Notes under the pieces: generated by a model
Told to the model about the DNA's origin: nothing
The model's input: only the letters and a program-made list of their open reading frames with translations
The model's database searches: none
Program-made: the position numbers and the translations under genes
In this document: one piece after another, positions 1 through 9,424 of the stretch
How the letters are laid out: each line of letters opens with the position of its first letter
Position numbering within the stretch: position 1 is the stretch's first letter
Assembly: GCA_016190505.1 (NCBI GenBank)
Contig: JACPQM010000028.1
Coordinates: 1-38,829, forward strand
Source: Chloroflexota bacterium
GTDB taxonomy: Bacteria; Chloroflexota; Dehalococcoidia; JACPQK01
Reading direction: 5' to 3'
Length of the DNA stretch: 38,829 nt

Positions 1-48
1 GTCCAGCTTCAAACGGCCCACCTATTGGGTGGATGAATGGTTTTGGGG

Positions 49-151
49 CGTCGTTGCGAGGAGTCCTTCCCAAAAGGAAGGACGACGAAGCAATCCACAG
101 ACGGTGCCAGCGGTCCCGACGGGTCGGGACTTCGCTACGCTCGCAATGACG
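49..151. repeat. MITE/REP-like palindromic intergenic repeat
   Basis: The ends are imperfect inverted repeats: CGTCGTTGCGAG at the left and CTCGCAATGACG at the right. Two perfect hairpins lie inside, one at 63-83 (8-bp stem, CAAAA loop) and one at 113-130 (8-bp stem, GG loop). There is no coding potential. Elements with TTGCGAGG...CTCGCAATGAC ends are common dispersed intergenic repeats in several bacterial phyla (recalled, not searched). It probably marks the boundary of the transcription unit to its right. Confidence 0.6.
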
Positions 152-196
152 GAACGTGATTCCTAATCCACGGATTATGGGCCTCACGTACGGGTG

Positions 197-224
197 TTGG
201 CAATGGCACAAGCGGTGCTAGAAT
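197..224 (+). promoter_or_regulatory. Putative sigma-70 promoter of the sugar-oxidation operon
   Basis: TTGGCA (197-202) and TAGAAT (219-224) are separated by 16 bp. They lie about 145 bp upstream of the first gene of a five-gene plus-strand operon. The match is good but was found by eye only. Confidence 0.45.
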
Positions 225-240
225 AGGGGCAGCCGACGCA

Positions 241-370
241 GTTGAGAGGCGCTAGTCATCCGCCGGACCTGCCGAAGAGGCTGAGTCTCGCCTTTAGCGA
301 CTGGCGCGCTTTCTTGGTTCCCGGCATCCCCACCGCCTGGATTAAACATTCGAACGAAAGGAGGCTGTCT
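241..370 (+). promoter_or_regulatory. Possible structured 5' leader
   Basis: About 130 nt separate the predicted promoter from the chosen start codon. A 9-bp helix can form between 249-257 (GCGCTAGTC) and 299-307 (GACTGGCGC, one G-U pair), enclosing smaller hairpins. The frame upstream of 371 is open, but the strong ribosome-binding site just before 371 favours a leader. No known riboswitch class was recognised. Apart from this helix, the repeat and the promoter, the first 370 bases hold nothing recognisable. Confidence 0.25.
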
Positions 371-1237
371 ATGGCCGCCGCTAATGAAATGACATCCGGC
401 GAGTTTCCTGAAGCCGTGATGCCCTCTTGCGAAACCAGGGAGGTGCTGGTGGGGCAAAAGGCCTTGGTCACTGGGGCCAGCTCCGGCATTGGCAGGGCTG
501 TCGCGCTCGCTTTGGCACGGGCCGGGGCGGATGTGGTCATCAACTACTCTTCCAGCCCAGAAGCCGCTGAAGAGGTCGCCGCCGAGATCAGAGGCTTGGG
601 CCGCAGGGTCCTTGCGCATCAGGCGGATGTGAGCCAGGAAGACCAGGTCCACGCCATGTTCCAGAGAATGTTCACAGAGTTCGGAACGATAGACATCCTG
701 GTCAATAATGCCGGGCTGCAAAAGGACGCCCCGTTCGACGAGATGACCCTGGCGGACTGGCAGCTCGTTCTGAACGTGAACCTCACGGGACAGTTCCTTT
801 GCGCCCGCGAAGCTGTCCGAGAATTCAAACGTCGCGGCGTCGTCCGGGAAGTCTCCTGCGCGGCGGGCAAGATCATTTCCATGAGCTCTGTCCACGAGGT
901 CATCCCGTGGGCAGGACATGTCAACTATGCAGCCTCCAAGGGCGGAGTCATGATGATGACCAAAAGTATCGCTCAAGAGGTGGCGCCCTACCGGATAAGG
1001 GTGAACAGCATCGCGCCGGGGGCCATCAGAACGCCGATCAACAAGGATGCCTGGAGCACGCCGGAGGCCCTAAAGGAGCTGTACAAACTGATTCCCTACA
1101 GGAGGATCGGCGAGCCCGATGAAATCGGGAGAGCGGCTGTATGGTTGGCATCGGATGCTTCCGATTATGTCAATGGCATCACTCTTTTCGTAGATGGGGG
1201 GATGACCCTGTACCCCGGATTCGAAACCGGAGGTTGA
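371..1237 (+). CDS. SDR-family NAD(P)-dependent oxidoreductase (glucose 1-dehydrogenase-like)
   Basis: A 288-residue classical short-chain dehydrogenase. The Rossmann dinucleotide motif TGASSGIG is at residues 34-41. An NNAG motif follows mid-protein, the catalytic YxxxK is Tyr186/Lys190, and the C-terminus has the family-typical LFVDGGM. Glucose 1-dehydrogenases and related sugar or polyol dehydrogenases are the closest family by pattern, but substrate cannot be fixed from sequence. The N-terminus is about 25 residues longer than usual. The ATG at 371 was chosen because AAAGGAGG lies just upstream; an in-frame extension to 242 has no such site. It is the first gene of an operon with an MFS transporter, a cyclase-type hydrolase and an FAD oxidoreductase, which suggests oxidation of a sugar or sugar acid. 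Confidence 0.9.
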   Translation: MAAANEMTSGEFPEAVMPSCETREVLVGQKALVTGASSGIGRAVALALARAGADVVINYSSSPEAAEEVAAEIRGLGRRVLAHQADVSQEDQVHAMFQRMFTEFGTIDILVNNAGLQKDAPFDEMTLADWQLVLNVNLTGQFLCAREAVREFKRRGVVREVSCAAGKIISMSSVHEVIPWAGHVNYAASKGGVMMMTKSIAQEVAPYRIRVNSIAPGAIRTPINKDAWSTPEALKELYKLIPYRRIGEPDEIGRAAVWLASDASDYVNGITLFVDGGMTLYPGFETGG

Positions 1238-1241
1238 CAGG

Positions 1242-2429
1242 TTGGCTGTGCGCAACAAGACCGTGGTGGCAGTCTACCTGGGCGGCTTGTTGCAGGGAAT
1301 ATCGCTGATCTTGTTCCCGGCGGCCGGTCCGTTACTTACCGATCCAGCGCTGCACAATCTGAGTAGCGCTCGGTTCGGCGCCTTGTTCACGCCGCTGATC
1401 ATCGGCGCTATTGCCGCTTCGTCGCTGGCGGCACGGTTGGCCTTGCGCTTCGGCATGAAGCGGGTCCTGCTGGCAGGACTGGGGTGTGACCTGCTGGCCA
1501 TGCTCTTATTCGCAGCCAGCCATCTGCTCATAGGCCCCGGGAACGCCACATTCCTCGCGCTGCTGGGAGCGACTGGGGCAGTCGGCTTGGGTTTTGGCTT
1601 TACCATAACTGCGCTCAACGCTTATGCGTTCGAGCTGTTTCCGGCCCGGGAGGATGCCGCGGTGATGGGCTTGCATGTGCTTACCGGTTTGGGGCAGGTA
1701 GGCGCGCCTCAGGCGCTGGGACTGTTCACTGGATTGGGCTTCTGGTGGGGCGCCCCGATGGCCATCGGGGCCGGACTGGTGTTGATGATCACCTTCCAGC
1801 TTGGCCTCCCTTTACTCCTCCGATCTGAAGGTGTAGCCGTTGGCAAAGCGCGCGCTTCACCCCGCTTGCCGGGGCGTGTCTGGCTATTTGCCGCGGTGGT
1901 CTTCCTTTATGGCGTGTGTGAAGCAACCTTCGGAAACTGGAGCCCTATTTACCTGGAGAACGATGCCGGACTGTCCATGACAGATTCAGCCCGAGCCCTA
2001 TCGCTCTTCTGGGCTGCCGTGACCGCCGGCCGTGTCCTGTTTGCCACGGTCGCCATGCGCGTAAATACCAGGTTGCTGTACGTCGTGTCCCCCTTGGTTG
2101 TCGGCGCTGCCCTCATGGCATTGCCCTCGGTTCAGGGTGCTGCGCCGAGTATGGCGGCGCTGGCAGCCGGAGGACTGGGGCTGTCGTTCTTCTTCCCATA
2201 TTCCATCAGCCTGGCATCTTCAGAGAACCCGCGTCTTGCCCCAGCAATTTCCGGCGCTTTAGTGGCAGCCATAATGCTGGGTACGGGCGTGAGCTCTAAT
2301 GTTGTCGGTCTCATAAGAGACTCCCTGGGCTTGCCGCTGATTCTCAGACTTTCCAGTATCTACGCAGCAGCTATGGCCATGATCGCCGCATACCTCATCG
2401 CTAGACCCAGACCGAAGGAGCGGGCATGA
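1242..2429 (+). CDS. MFS transporter
   Basis: A 395-residue protein with about 12 hydrophobic segments and the MFS loop 2-3 signature as RFGMKR near residue 70. It probably moves a small organic substrate or sugar derivative across the cytoplasmic membrane; the substrate is unknown. The TTG at 1242 is supported by GGAGG overlapping the previous stop codon, and a GTG at 1248 is a possible alternative. The gene begins 4 bp after the dehydrogenase, and its stop overlaps the next start as ATGA. This argues for translational coupling and shared function with the surrounding oxidoreductases. Confidence 0.85.
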   Translation: MAVRNKTVVAVYLGGLLQGISLILFPAAGPLLTDPALHNLSSARFGALFTPLIIGAIAASSLAARLALRFGMKRVLLAGLGCDLLAMLLFAASHLLIGPGNATFLALLGATGAVGLGFGFTITALNAYAFELFPAREDAAVMGLHVLTGLGQVGAPQALGLFTGLGFWWGAPMAIGAGLVLMITFQLGLPLLLRSEGVAVGKARASPRLPGRVWLFAAVVFLYGVCEATFGNWSPIYLENDAGLSMTDSARALSLFWAAVTAGRVLFATVAMRVNTRLLYVVSPLVVGAALMALPSVQGAAPSMAALAAGGLGLSFFFPYSISLASSENPRLAPAISGALVAAIMLGTGVSSNVVGLIRDSLGLPLILRLSSIYAAAMAMIAAYLIARPRPKERA

Positions 2430-3328
2430 GCAAACCATGGTGGCCGTCCCGGTACGGCCAGGCAGACCAGAAAGGGACCCTGAACGAGATCACACCCGAG
2501 AAGCTGGTGCAGGCGGCCCAGTTGGTCAAGCTGGGGAAAACATACGACCTGGGCCACGTCCTCGATGAGCATGTGCCCGCCTTTCCCGGGCGCAGCTTTC
2601 ACCAACGCCTGTTGACAGCAGCACACCAGGTTAACAGGCGGAGACCGGATGCGGGCACGGAGGGCTGGGGTGAGAACAATGTCAACTGGATTATTGACGA
2701 GCTATCGGGCACCTCCCAGCTCGGCACGCACCTGGACGGCTTGAACCACCTCCAGATCGGCGATCGCACCTACAATGGCTACAGGCTGGCCGACATCGTC
2801 GAGGAGTATGGCACCAACAAGCTTGGGATTGATGAAGTCCCTCAGATCGCCACCAGAGGGGTGCTGGTGGACGTGGCCACCCTGAAAGGCGTCAGGCGCC
2901 TGGACGCAGGCCGTGTGATCACTGTGGCGGATGTTGAATCCGCGCTGGACAGACAAGCGATGCGGGTCGCCCGCGGGGACGCCCTGCTGCTCCATACCGG
3001 CTGGGGCGACCTGTGGATGCAGGACAACGAGGCTTACCTCTCCGGAGAGCCGGGGCCGGGCATGGAGGTGGCATTGTGGCTGGTGGAGCAAGGGGTCGCC
3101 CTGACGGGCTGCGATACCTGGAGCTATGGCCCGGTCCCCCCGGAGGACCCGGCGGCGCGGTTCGCCGTGCCGCAAACGCTGAATGTGCGGCACGGGATGT
3201 TCATCGCGGAGAACCTGGTAACGTCAGAGCTGGCGCGGGACGGGGTCTACGAGTTCATGTTTGTGCTGACTCATGCCAGATTGCGCGGCGCCACGGGCGC
3301 ATGGGTCGCTCCCGTAGCCATCGTCTAG
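2426..3328 (+). CDS. Cyclase-family protein (kynurenine formamidase-like metal hydrolase)
   Basis: A 300-residue member of the cyclase family (PF04199 type). The signature is LGTHLDGLNH, with His102, Asp104 and His108 as likely divalent-metal ligands, followed by a GDALLLHTGWG segment typical of the family. Members hydrolyse amide or lactone-like bonds (kynurenine formamidase, isatin hydrolase). The operon has sugar-type dehydrogenases, so lactone or carbonyl chemistry on an oxidised sugar is possible, but this is inference. The start ATG overlaps the MFS stop (ATGA). No signal peptide is seen, so it is probably cytosolic. Confidence 0.85.
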   Translation: MSKPWWPSRYGQADQKGTLNEITPEKLVQAAQLVKLGKTYDLGHVLDEHVPAFPGRSFHQRLLTAAHQVNRRRPDAGTEGWGENNVNWIIDELSGTSQLGTHLDGLNHLQIGDRTYNGYRLADIVEEYGTNKLGIDEVPQIATRGVLVDVATLKGVRRLDAGRVITVADVESALDRQAMRVARGDALLLHTGWGDLWMQDNEAYLSGEPGPGMEVALWLVEQGVALTGCDTWSYGPVPPEDPAARFAVPQTLNVRHGMFIAENLVTSELARDGVYEFMFVLTHARLRGATGAWVAPVAIV

Positions 3329-3377
3329 CCGGCCCGGCCACCGCGGGCGCAGTTCAGGAATCGAAGAGGAGGGCACC

Positions 3378-4922
3378 GTGTCCACAGAGGACCATTTCGA
3401 CATAATCATAATCGGGACCGGCGCGGGCGGTGGCACGCTGGCCCACAGGCTTGCCGCCAGCGGCAAGCGAATTCTGGTGTTGGAACGGGGGAGGTTCTTG
3501 CCGCGCGAGAAGGCCAACTGGGACACAGTGCAGGTGTTCCAGAAAGACCGCTACCATACCGATGAAATCTGGTCCGGCAATGGCAACACCCAGTTGCGGC
3601 CAGGGATCGGGTACTGGGTCGGCGGCAACACAAAGGTGTATGGCGCCGCCCTGTTCCGGCTGCGCGAAGGCGACTTTGAAACAGTTGTTCACCGGGGAGG
3701 GATCTCTCCAGAATGGCCCTTGAAGTACCGGGACTTTGCCCCCTACTATACACAGGCCGAGCGGCTTTACAACGTCCACGGGAAGCGCTCCCTAGACCCC
3801 ACGGAACCGGAGATGGCGGAGGAATACCCCTTCCCTGCCGTGAGTCACGAGGCCCGCATTCAAGAAATCCACGACGACCTGCGGCGGAAGGACTTGCATC
3901 CTTTCTTTATGCCCCTGGGTATCAAGCTCAATGAAGCGGACCGCCCCAACAGCGCCTGCATTCGCTGCGACACCTGTGACGGGTTTCCCTGCCTCGTCCA
4001 CGCCAAGGCGGATGCCGACGTCAACTGCGTTCGCCCCGCATCGGCTGCTTCCAATGTAACATTGATGACGGAAGCGAAGGTGTCCCGGCTCCACACCAGC
4101 CCTTCGGGCCACGAAGTTACGGGGGTGGAAGTCCAGGCCGGCGGCCTCAGCTATGTCTTCTCGGCGGACGTGGTGGTTGTCTCTTGCGGCGCCATCAACT
4201 CAGCGGCATTGCTGCTCAGATCGGCAAATGAACGCCATCCCGACGGACTGGCCAACAGCTCGGGCCAGGTGGGCCGGAACTTCATGAAGCACCAGAACGG
4301 AGCCCTGGTGTCAGTAGCGAGGAAGCCGAACCCCTCCGTTTTCCAGAAGACCCTGGCGATCAACGATTTCTACTGGGGAGACAAGGACTTCCAGTACCCC
4401 ATGGGCCACGTGCAACTGATGGGCAAGGTAAACAAGGACATGCTGGCCATGGATGCGCCCGCCTTTGCCCCCGGCATGGCCCTGGCCCAGATGTCCAAGC
4501 ACTCTGTTGATTGGTGGCTGACCGCCGAAGACCTGCCCGACCCGGAAAACCGTGTTGAGGTAGTCAATGACCGGATTACCCTGCGCTACAGGGACAACAA
4601 CGTGGAGGCCTACGACCGCCTGGTCAAGCACTGGACCGAGGTGTTGAAATCCATCGGCTGCGGCGAGCGCATCGTTCCCTGCTCTTTTTACTTTAGAAAG
4701 AAGATCCCCTTGCAGGGCGTTGCCCATCAGGTGGGCACGTGCCGGTTCGGCGAGGACCCTCAGACCACTGTGCTCGATATCAACTGCAAGGCCCACGACT
4801 TGGACAACCTCTATGTCGTTGACGGGAGCTTCTTCCCCTCCAGCGGGGCCGTCAACCCGGCGCTGACCATCATGGCTAACGCATTGCGGGTGGGAGACCA
4901 CCTGGTTGACCGGTTGGGATGA
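3378..4922 (+). CDS. GMC-family FAD-dependent oxidoreductase with Cys-rich insert
   Basis: A 514-residue GMC oxidoreductase. The N-terminal FAD-binding motif is IIIGTGAGGG, followed by an LERG segment. The C-terminal substrate domain has a GVAHQVGTCRFG block carrying the catalytic-type His and a final VDGSFFPSSGAVNPALTI block. A Cys cluster C194-x2-C197-x2-C200-x4-C205 lies where some GMC sugar dehydrogenases carry an Fe-S cluster, so electrons may go to a carrier rather than oxygen (inference). The start is GTG at 3378 with GAGGAGGG upstream. It is fourth in the operon after the dehydrogenase, MFS and cyclase genes. An alcohol or sugar hydroxyl is the likely substrate class. Confidence 0.88.
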   Translation: MSTEDHFDIIIIGTGAGGGTLAHRLAASGKRILVLERGRFLPREKANWDTVQVFQKDRYHTDEIWSGNGNTQLRPGIGYWVGGNTKVYGAALFRLREGDFETVVHRGGISPEWPLKYRDFAPYYTQAERLYNVHGKRSLDPTEPEMAEEYPFPAVSHEARIQEIHDDLRRKDLHPFFMPLGIKLNEADRPNSACIRCDTCDGFPCLVHAKADADVNCVRPASAASNVTLMTEAKVSRLHTSPSGHEVTGVEVQAGGLSYVFSADVVVVSCGAINSAALLLRSANERHPDGLANSSGQVGRNFMKHQNGALVSVARKPNPSVFQKTLAINDFYWGDKDFQYPMGHVQLMGKVNKDMLAMDAPAFAPGMALAQMSKHSVDWWLTAEDLPDPENRVEVVNDRITLRYRDNNVEAYDRLVKHWTEVLKSIGCGERIVPCSFYFRKKIPLQGVAHQVGTCRFGEDPQTTVLDINCKAHDLDNLYVVDGSFFPSSGAVNPALTIMANALRVGDHLVDRLG

Positions 4923-4941
4923 AAGGAATTGTGGGGGAACC

Positions 4942-6762
4942 ATGTCCAGAAATCCCGGCTACAAGCCTATTCGGGACTACGGCCTTATCGGCAACTGCCG
5001 TTCGGCCGCGCTGGTAGGGACCGACGGATCCATTGACTGGTGCTGCTTCCCACGGTTTGACTCGCCCAGCATCTTTGCGGCTATCCTGGACCAGGAGAAG
5101 GGCGGGTATTTCTACCTGGCGCCCCAGGCCGTCCACACCTCCACCCAGCGTTACATAGACGCTACTAATGTATTGGAGACCACCTTCACTACCGGTACTG
5201 GCTCGTCCATTCTTACCGATGCCATGCCGCTGTACGATTCCAGGGGCGGCGAGGCTGCGGAGCTACACCAGATCATCCGGGTGGTCCGCTGCCTGGAAGG
5301 CGCCATGGACTTCGAGGTATGCTGTCAACCACGGCCCAACTACGCCCGGAGCGGGACCACGTTGGAGGTCCGTGGCCAGGCGTTGCTCTGGCGAGAAGGC
5401 GCTACTGAGATTAGCCTGGTTTCGCCGGCGTCCCTGAGAAGCGGCGACGGCCAGGCCTGTGGGTTGCTCCATGTTGAGGCCGGGGAGGAGGCGGCCTTTG
5501 TGCTCTCCTATCGGGACCCCACAACCAGGGAGCCTCAGGATACTCTGACCCCCAGCCAGAGGGTCCGAGCCACTGAGACGTTCTGGCGCCAGCGGTCGGC
5601 CGAGCTGAACTACCAGGGGCCGTGGCGAGAGGCCGTTCTGCGATCGTATCTGGCGCTTCACCTCTTGTCTTACCTGCCCACGGGCGGTATTGTGGCCGCG
5701 CCCACAACCTCGTTACCGGAGGAGTTGGGCGGGGTCCGCAACTGGGACTACCGCTACACATGGCTTCGCGACGCCGCCTTCACCATCGAGGCTCTGCTGT
5801 CGCTGGGCCACGAAGACGATGCCCACTCGTTCTTCGCGTGGCTGGCCAGGATTTGTGACCAGGTGTGCTACGGCCCCCGGGAGGATTTCCAAATCATGTA
5901 CCGGGTGGATGGAGAGATGCACCTGGAAGAGGAGGTGCTTGTTCACCTTGAAGGGTACCAGGGATCGCGGCCGGTGCGCATCGGCAACGGGGCCTACAAT
6001 CAGACCCAACTGGATATCTATGGAGAGCTTCTGACTGCCGCCCATCACATGGCTCTGGGTGGAACGGCCCTCACCGACGGCCAGTGGGGTGTCATGCGCA
6101 CTCTGGCCAATCTGGCAGCCAGCCGGTGGAAACTGGCGGGCCAGGGCATCTGGGAGGTGCGGGGCGGCCCTTACCATTTCGTCTACCCCAAAGTTATGTG
6201 CTGGTCGGCCCTTACCACGGCCGCTACCCTGGCCGAGGACCTGGGCCGGTCCGTCCCCGAGAGCGAGGGCTGGAGGCGCACCGCGGAAACCATAAGGGCC
6301 AGCGTGCTCGATCGGGGTTGGAGCCCGAGCAAAGGCGCTTTCAAACAACACTACGACACCGAAGCCATGGATGCCTCGAACCTGCTCATCCCGCTGACGG
6401 GGTTTCTTCCCTTCGACGACCCCCGCGTGGTCTCGACTGTGGACCGCATTCGGCGCGAGTTGGGGCACGGGCCGTTCTTGCGCCGCTATCTCACGGAAGA
6501 GACCAGTGACGGTCTCGCTGGCTCGGAGGGCGCCTTCACCCTATGCAGCTTCTGGCTGGTCCGGGTGTTGGCCCGCATGGGCAGGGCGGACGAGGCGCGC
6601 CAACTCTTTGAGGAGCTTCTAAACTACTCTAACCACGTGGGCCTGTTCTCCGAGATGGTGGACCCCACGACTGGCCAGTTCCTGGGCAACTTCCCCCAGG
6701 CTTTCACCCACATCGGCCTCATCCTGGCGGCCCGGGAGCTCGGGATGGACCCCACCCCGTAG
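4942..6762 (+). CDS. Glycoside hydrolase family 15 protein (glucoamylase/trehalase-like)
   Basis: A 606-residue GH15 enzyme. The N-terminal beta-rich domain opens with PIRDYGLIGNCRSAALVGTDG, typical of the bacterial GH15 trehalase/glucoamylase group. The (alpha/alpha)6 catalytic domain carries NWDYRYTWLRDAAF (from residue 267). Glu362 in QLDIYGE is the candidate general acid and Glu571 in GLFSEMVDP the candidate general base. The expected product is glucose from trehalose or alpha-glucans. The start at 4942 was chosen for its GGGGGA site; an in-frame ATG at 4906 lies inside the preceding gene. No signal peptide, so cytosolic. It lies about 20 bp after the GMC gene and is probably in the same operon. 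Confidence 0.9.
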   Translation: MSRNPGYKPIRDYGLIGNCRSAALVGTDGSIDWCCFPRFDSPSIFAAILDQEKGGYFYLAPQAVHTSTQRYIDATNVLETTFTTGTGSSILTDAMPLYDSRGGEAAELHQIIRVVRCLEGAMDFEVCCQPRPNYARSGTTLEVRGQALLWREGATEISLVSPASLRSGDGQACGLLHVEAGEEAAFVLSYRDPTTREPQDTLTPSQRVRATETFWRQRSAELNYQGPWREAVLRSYLALHLLSYLPTGGIVAAPTTSLPEELGGVRNWDYRYTWLRDAAFTIEALLSLGHEDDAHSFFAWLARICDQVCYGPREDFQIMYRVDGEMHLEEEVLVHLEGYQGSRPVRIGNGAYNQTQLDIYGELLTAAHHMALGGTALTDGQWGVMRTLANLAASRWKLAGQGIWEVRGGPYHFVYPKVMCWSALTTAATLAEDLGRSVPESEGWRRTAETIRASVLDRGWSPSKGAFKQHYDTEAMDASNLLIPLTGFLPFDDPRVVSTVDRIRRELGHGPFLRRYLTEETSDGLAGSEGAFTLCSFWLVRVLARMGRADEARQLFEELLNYSNHVGLFSEMVDPTTGQFLGNFPQAFTHIGLILAARELGMDPTP

Positions 6763-6763
6763 A

Positions 6764-6823
6764 GCGAAGCATCGGGCCATTGTCTGGGACTGGTGCCACG
6801 CCCTGCCACGCCCGATGCTTCGC
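6764..6823. terminator. Long hairpin between convergent GH15 genes (GCGAAGC...CGCCCCTAC repeat)
   Basis: A perfect 13-bp inverted repeat pairs GCGAAGCATCGGG (6764-6776) with its complement (6811-6823). It begins one base after the stop of the plus-strand GH15 gene and ends 32 bp from the stop of the minus-strand one. No T-run follows. It is continued by CCCTAC and belongs to the same palindromic repeat family seen at 22.3, 23.4 and 25.4 kb. It may serve as a bidirectional terminator. Confidence 0.5.
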
Positions 6824-6855
6824 CCCTACTTGTCGGGTCACGTGCCTCGGCATAG

Positions 6856-9255
6856 CTAGGGTGCCACGTGCACGGCATAGTCGCGGCCTTCCCATTGCCC
6901 CGAGCCTGTCCACAAGAAGGTGAACTGGACCGGCGCCCGTTGATCGGCAACAATGGGGATGTCCACGAAATCAATGCCGAGGGCCGTGCTCGCTGACGGC
7001 GTATCTTCGATAGTCCGCCACTCGTCGTGGGTCCAGCGAAGACGGAACCGGGCAGGCGCCTGGATTCTCAGTGTCATGCCCCTGGCTACCGAGTGGCACT
7101 GACGGTTGGGTTTCCAGACCTCCAGGAGTTTGCACTGTCTGTCGCTCACGCAGTACCGGGCAACCACCTCAGGGATGATGTCGAAGACCTGACCATCGGA
7201 AGCCGAACGCAACAAGCGGATATACTCGGCGTGTGCCCACATTAGAGGCATCGCCGAACCTGTGGGCTTCCCCAGATACATGTGTGACGCCGGCCTATCC
7301 GGTTCGTCCCATATCTGCTCCGGGAGCAGACCGGCGGAGGAAGCAAAGCACTCCATCGCTCGGATATAGGGTTGGGGGTCCGCCCCTTTGGCCAACTCGT
7401 AGTGCCCGCGTTCCCCAGTCAGCAAGGGCCAGGCGCGTCCCTTCCCCCAGCCGGCGTACGGCCCGCCGTCATCCTTCTGGCCATAACCGTCATGATTGTA
7501 GCGGCGCCAGCACGGGCCAGCGGGCGTGTCCACCCGCAGCACCGAGTCCACGACCCGCAACGAGTCTTCAATAACGGGGTCACCCGCTTTGCGTATCCCA
7601 TATCTGACGAGCTCTAGAAAGCCCGCGTCCACCACCTCACTGGCTGGGAACTGCCACTGCGTCCCCGGCGGGCGATTGGCTAAAGCCAGAAGGCCGTTGT
7701 TGGGGTCTTCTTCAGGCCGGTAGTCTTTGACGTCCACGGGAAGGATGCGGATGTAGTGCCGTGAAATGCCGGGGACGAGGGTCCCCTGGGTGGTGACCGT
7801 CCACCTCTCCAGGTGGCACTCCAGGAAATCGGCGTATTCTTCCAGGAAGCGCGCCGTACGTTCATCTCCCCGCTCTCGAGCATATGAAGCGGCGCATATC
7901 AGCGCCGCGATATTGGATGCCAAAGTAGACGGTGAATAGCCGCTGGCCTCCTCCCACCGCTCCTGCTGCGTGGCTGGACCATTGCGGATTAGGTAGCTGG
8001 CAGCCCTGAGGACCATGGGACAGGCATCAAACATCTTGCTCAAGCCCGCCCTGCGCAGTCGCCAAGCCAGCAATATCGGGAACGCGACTTCGTCAAGCTG
8101 CACGCCCTGCCAGTATGGGGTGCCATCAATCCAGAAATTCTGTGGGAAGCCGCCATCCGGCCGCTGGCTGGTGGCCAGGTAGATCAGAGCCTTCAGCCCG
8201 GTGGCGGTGTTACCCGCTGCCAGTAGCCCAGAGGCGCTGTTGACCATGTCCCGAGTCCAGACCAGATGGTAGCCCCCCATGTCCTCATCACCTCTCGCCT
8301 CTCCCCAGGGAATGGACATAGAGGCAATCAAAGCGCCAGGGTATGACTTGTCCTCGTGCGCCAGCAACAGGCTACAGCTACCGTGGTACAAATCGCCCTC
8401 GTCTCCGCTGACCGTCTCGAGGGGGAGCAGTCCGCGGCAGGACCGGGCCCATTGGGCACCGTACCGCTGGCTATGCTCCTTGAAGGGGAGTCCCAGAGAC
8501 TGAAACAACGTGGTGACGGCACTATGAAGGCTCTCGCCCAGCGCTAGACCCAGGGTAAACTCGCGGCTAACAGTCAGGTCCAGCTCGCCGGTGAGGGCCA
8601 CGTTGCCTTCCAGGGCCTGGTCGAACTCCCAGTCCATGTTCAGATTCCCCGCCAGATCGGTCCAGCCATCGCTGCGGCCCACGTAGCCGCACGATAGCCG
8701 GCTGAATGGGCACGTGGCCGCTAGGGCCAGCCAGGTGCCTTTGCGCTCCGCTACCAGCAGCTCTCGTCCGGCGACCTCCGCCACGTAAGCGTTGTTTCCC
8801 CATCCGCCAACGGCAATGTGAGGGGCGCACAACACGTACAACCGCACTTTTTTCAGAAAGCGCTCTTCACCTTCAAGCTGAACGTGTTGGAGTACACATG
8901 GGAGATGAGGGTCGGTAATGATCTGTTTAGCTATAGAGTACCGCCCCGCGGGGTCGGACTTGATCACAGTGTAGCCCAACACGTGATGGTTGGGCCGGTT
9001 CACCCGCGTGCGCAGGTCGCGTTTCTCTTCGTGAAAAAAACTCTCCCCATCAGTTATGAGGAATTGCAGGTCCCTCAAATGAGGCCGGTCCACAGTAGGG
9101 TAGTAGACCTCGGTGACCACGCCGTTCCACAGGGTAAACCAGAGCCTGCTTGACGTGCTGTAGGCGGTGCCCACGCCATCTTTGTTGCCCCTGGTCCAGC
9201 GTGGCTCGATGCCCGGTTCTCCAAAGGCGGTCCTTTGGCCTCGAAACTTGCTCAT
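6856..9255 (-). CDS. GH15 glucoamylase / glucodextranase-like enzyme
   Basis: A 799-residue protein. The N-terminal beta-sandwich resembles glucodextranase domain N, with SRLWFTLWNGVVTEVYYPTVD. The GH15 (alpha/alpha)6 domain follows, with GGYHLVWTRDMVNSASGLLAAG and PQNFWIDGTPYWQGVQLDE. Glu389 in QLDEVAFP is the candidate general acid and Glu677 in WAHAEYIRLL the candidate general base. A C-terminal domain of about 120 residues is beta-rich. It should release beta-glucose from alpha-1,4 or alpha-1,6 glucans. The start at 9255 has AAAGGAG upstream; the open frame continues to 9306 without such a site. No signal peptide is evident. It converges on the other GH15 gene. Confidence 0.9.
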   Translation of the reverse strand: MSKFRGQRTAFGEPGIEPRWTRGNKDGVGTAYSTSSRLWFTLWNGVVTEVYYPTVDRPHLRDLQFLITDGESFFHEEKRDLRTRVNRPNHHVLGYTVIKSDPAGRYSIAKQIITDPHLPCVLQHVQLEGEERFLKKVRLYVLCAPHIAVGGWGNNAYVAEVAGRELLVAERKGTWLALAATCPFSRLSCGYVGRSDGWTDLAGNLNMDWEFDQALEGNVALTGELDLTVSREFTLGLALGESLHSAVTTLFQSLGLPFKEHSQRYGAQWARSCRGLLPLETVSGDEGDLYHGSCSLLLAHEDKSYPGALIASMSIPWGEARGDEDMGGYHLVWTRDMVNSASGLLAAGNTATGLKALIYLATSQRPDGGFPQNFWIDGTPYWQGVQLDEVAFPILLAWRLRRAGLSKMFDACPMVLRAASYLIRNGPATQQERWEEASGYSPSTLASNIAALICAASYARERGDERTARFLEEYADFLECHLERWTVTTQGTLVPGISRHYIRILPVDVKDYRPEEDPNNGLLALANRPPGTQWQFPASEVVDAGFLELVRYGIRKAGDPVIEDSLRVVDSVLRVDTPAGPCWRRYNHDGYGQKDDGGPYAGWGKGRAWPLLTGERGHYELAKGADPQPYIRAMECFASSAGLLPEQIWDEPDRPASHMYLGKPTGSAMPLMWAHAEYIRLLRSASDGQVFDIIPEVVARYCVSDRQCKLLEVWKPNRQCHSVARGMTLRIQAPARFRLRWTHDEWRTIEDTPSASTALGIDFVDIPIVADQRAPVQFTFLWTGSGQWEGRDYAVHVAP

Positions 9256-9424
9256 GATGGCTCCTTTTGCCCCGACGTGCATCGCTCGGTGAAACCGACC
9301 GAGCAATCGTGGTGACCTGGGCTCCTGCTATCACGATAATCCTCTCTGCTTCTCCCCCAATGGGACCGCCCCTAAGTGCCTTATTCGGCTGCCTGCGATG
9401 CCGCGAGAAGTGGCCAATCCCGGC
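9256..9424. other. Intergenic region with a hairpin upstream of the GH15 gene
   Basis: A GCTCGGT/ACCGAGC hairpin (9284-9304) sits about 30 bp upstream of the minus-strand GH15 start, within its likely leader. No convincing promoter hexamers could be placed. The 3' end of the ATPase operon also lies here, without an obvious T-tract terminator. Confidence 0.3.
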
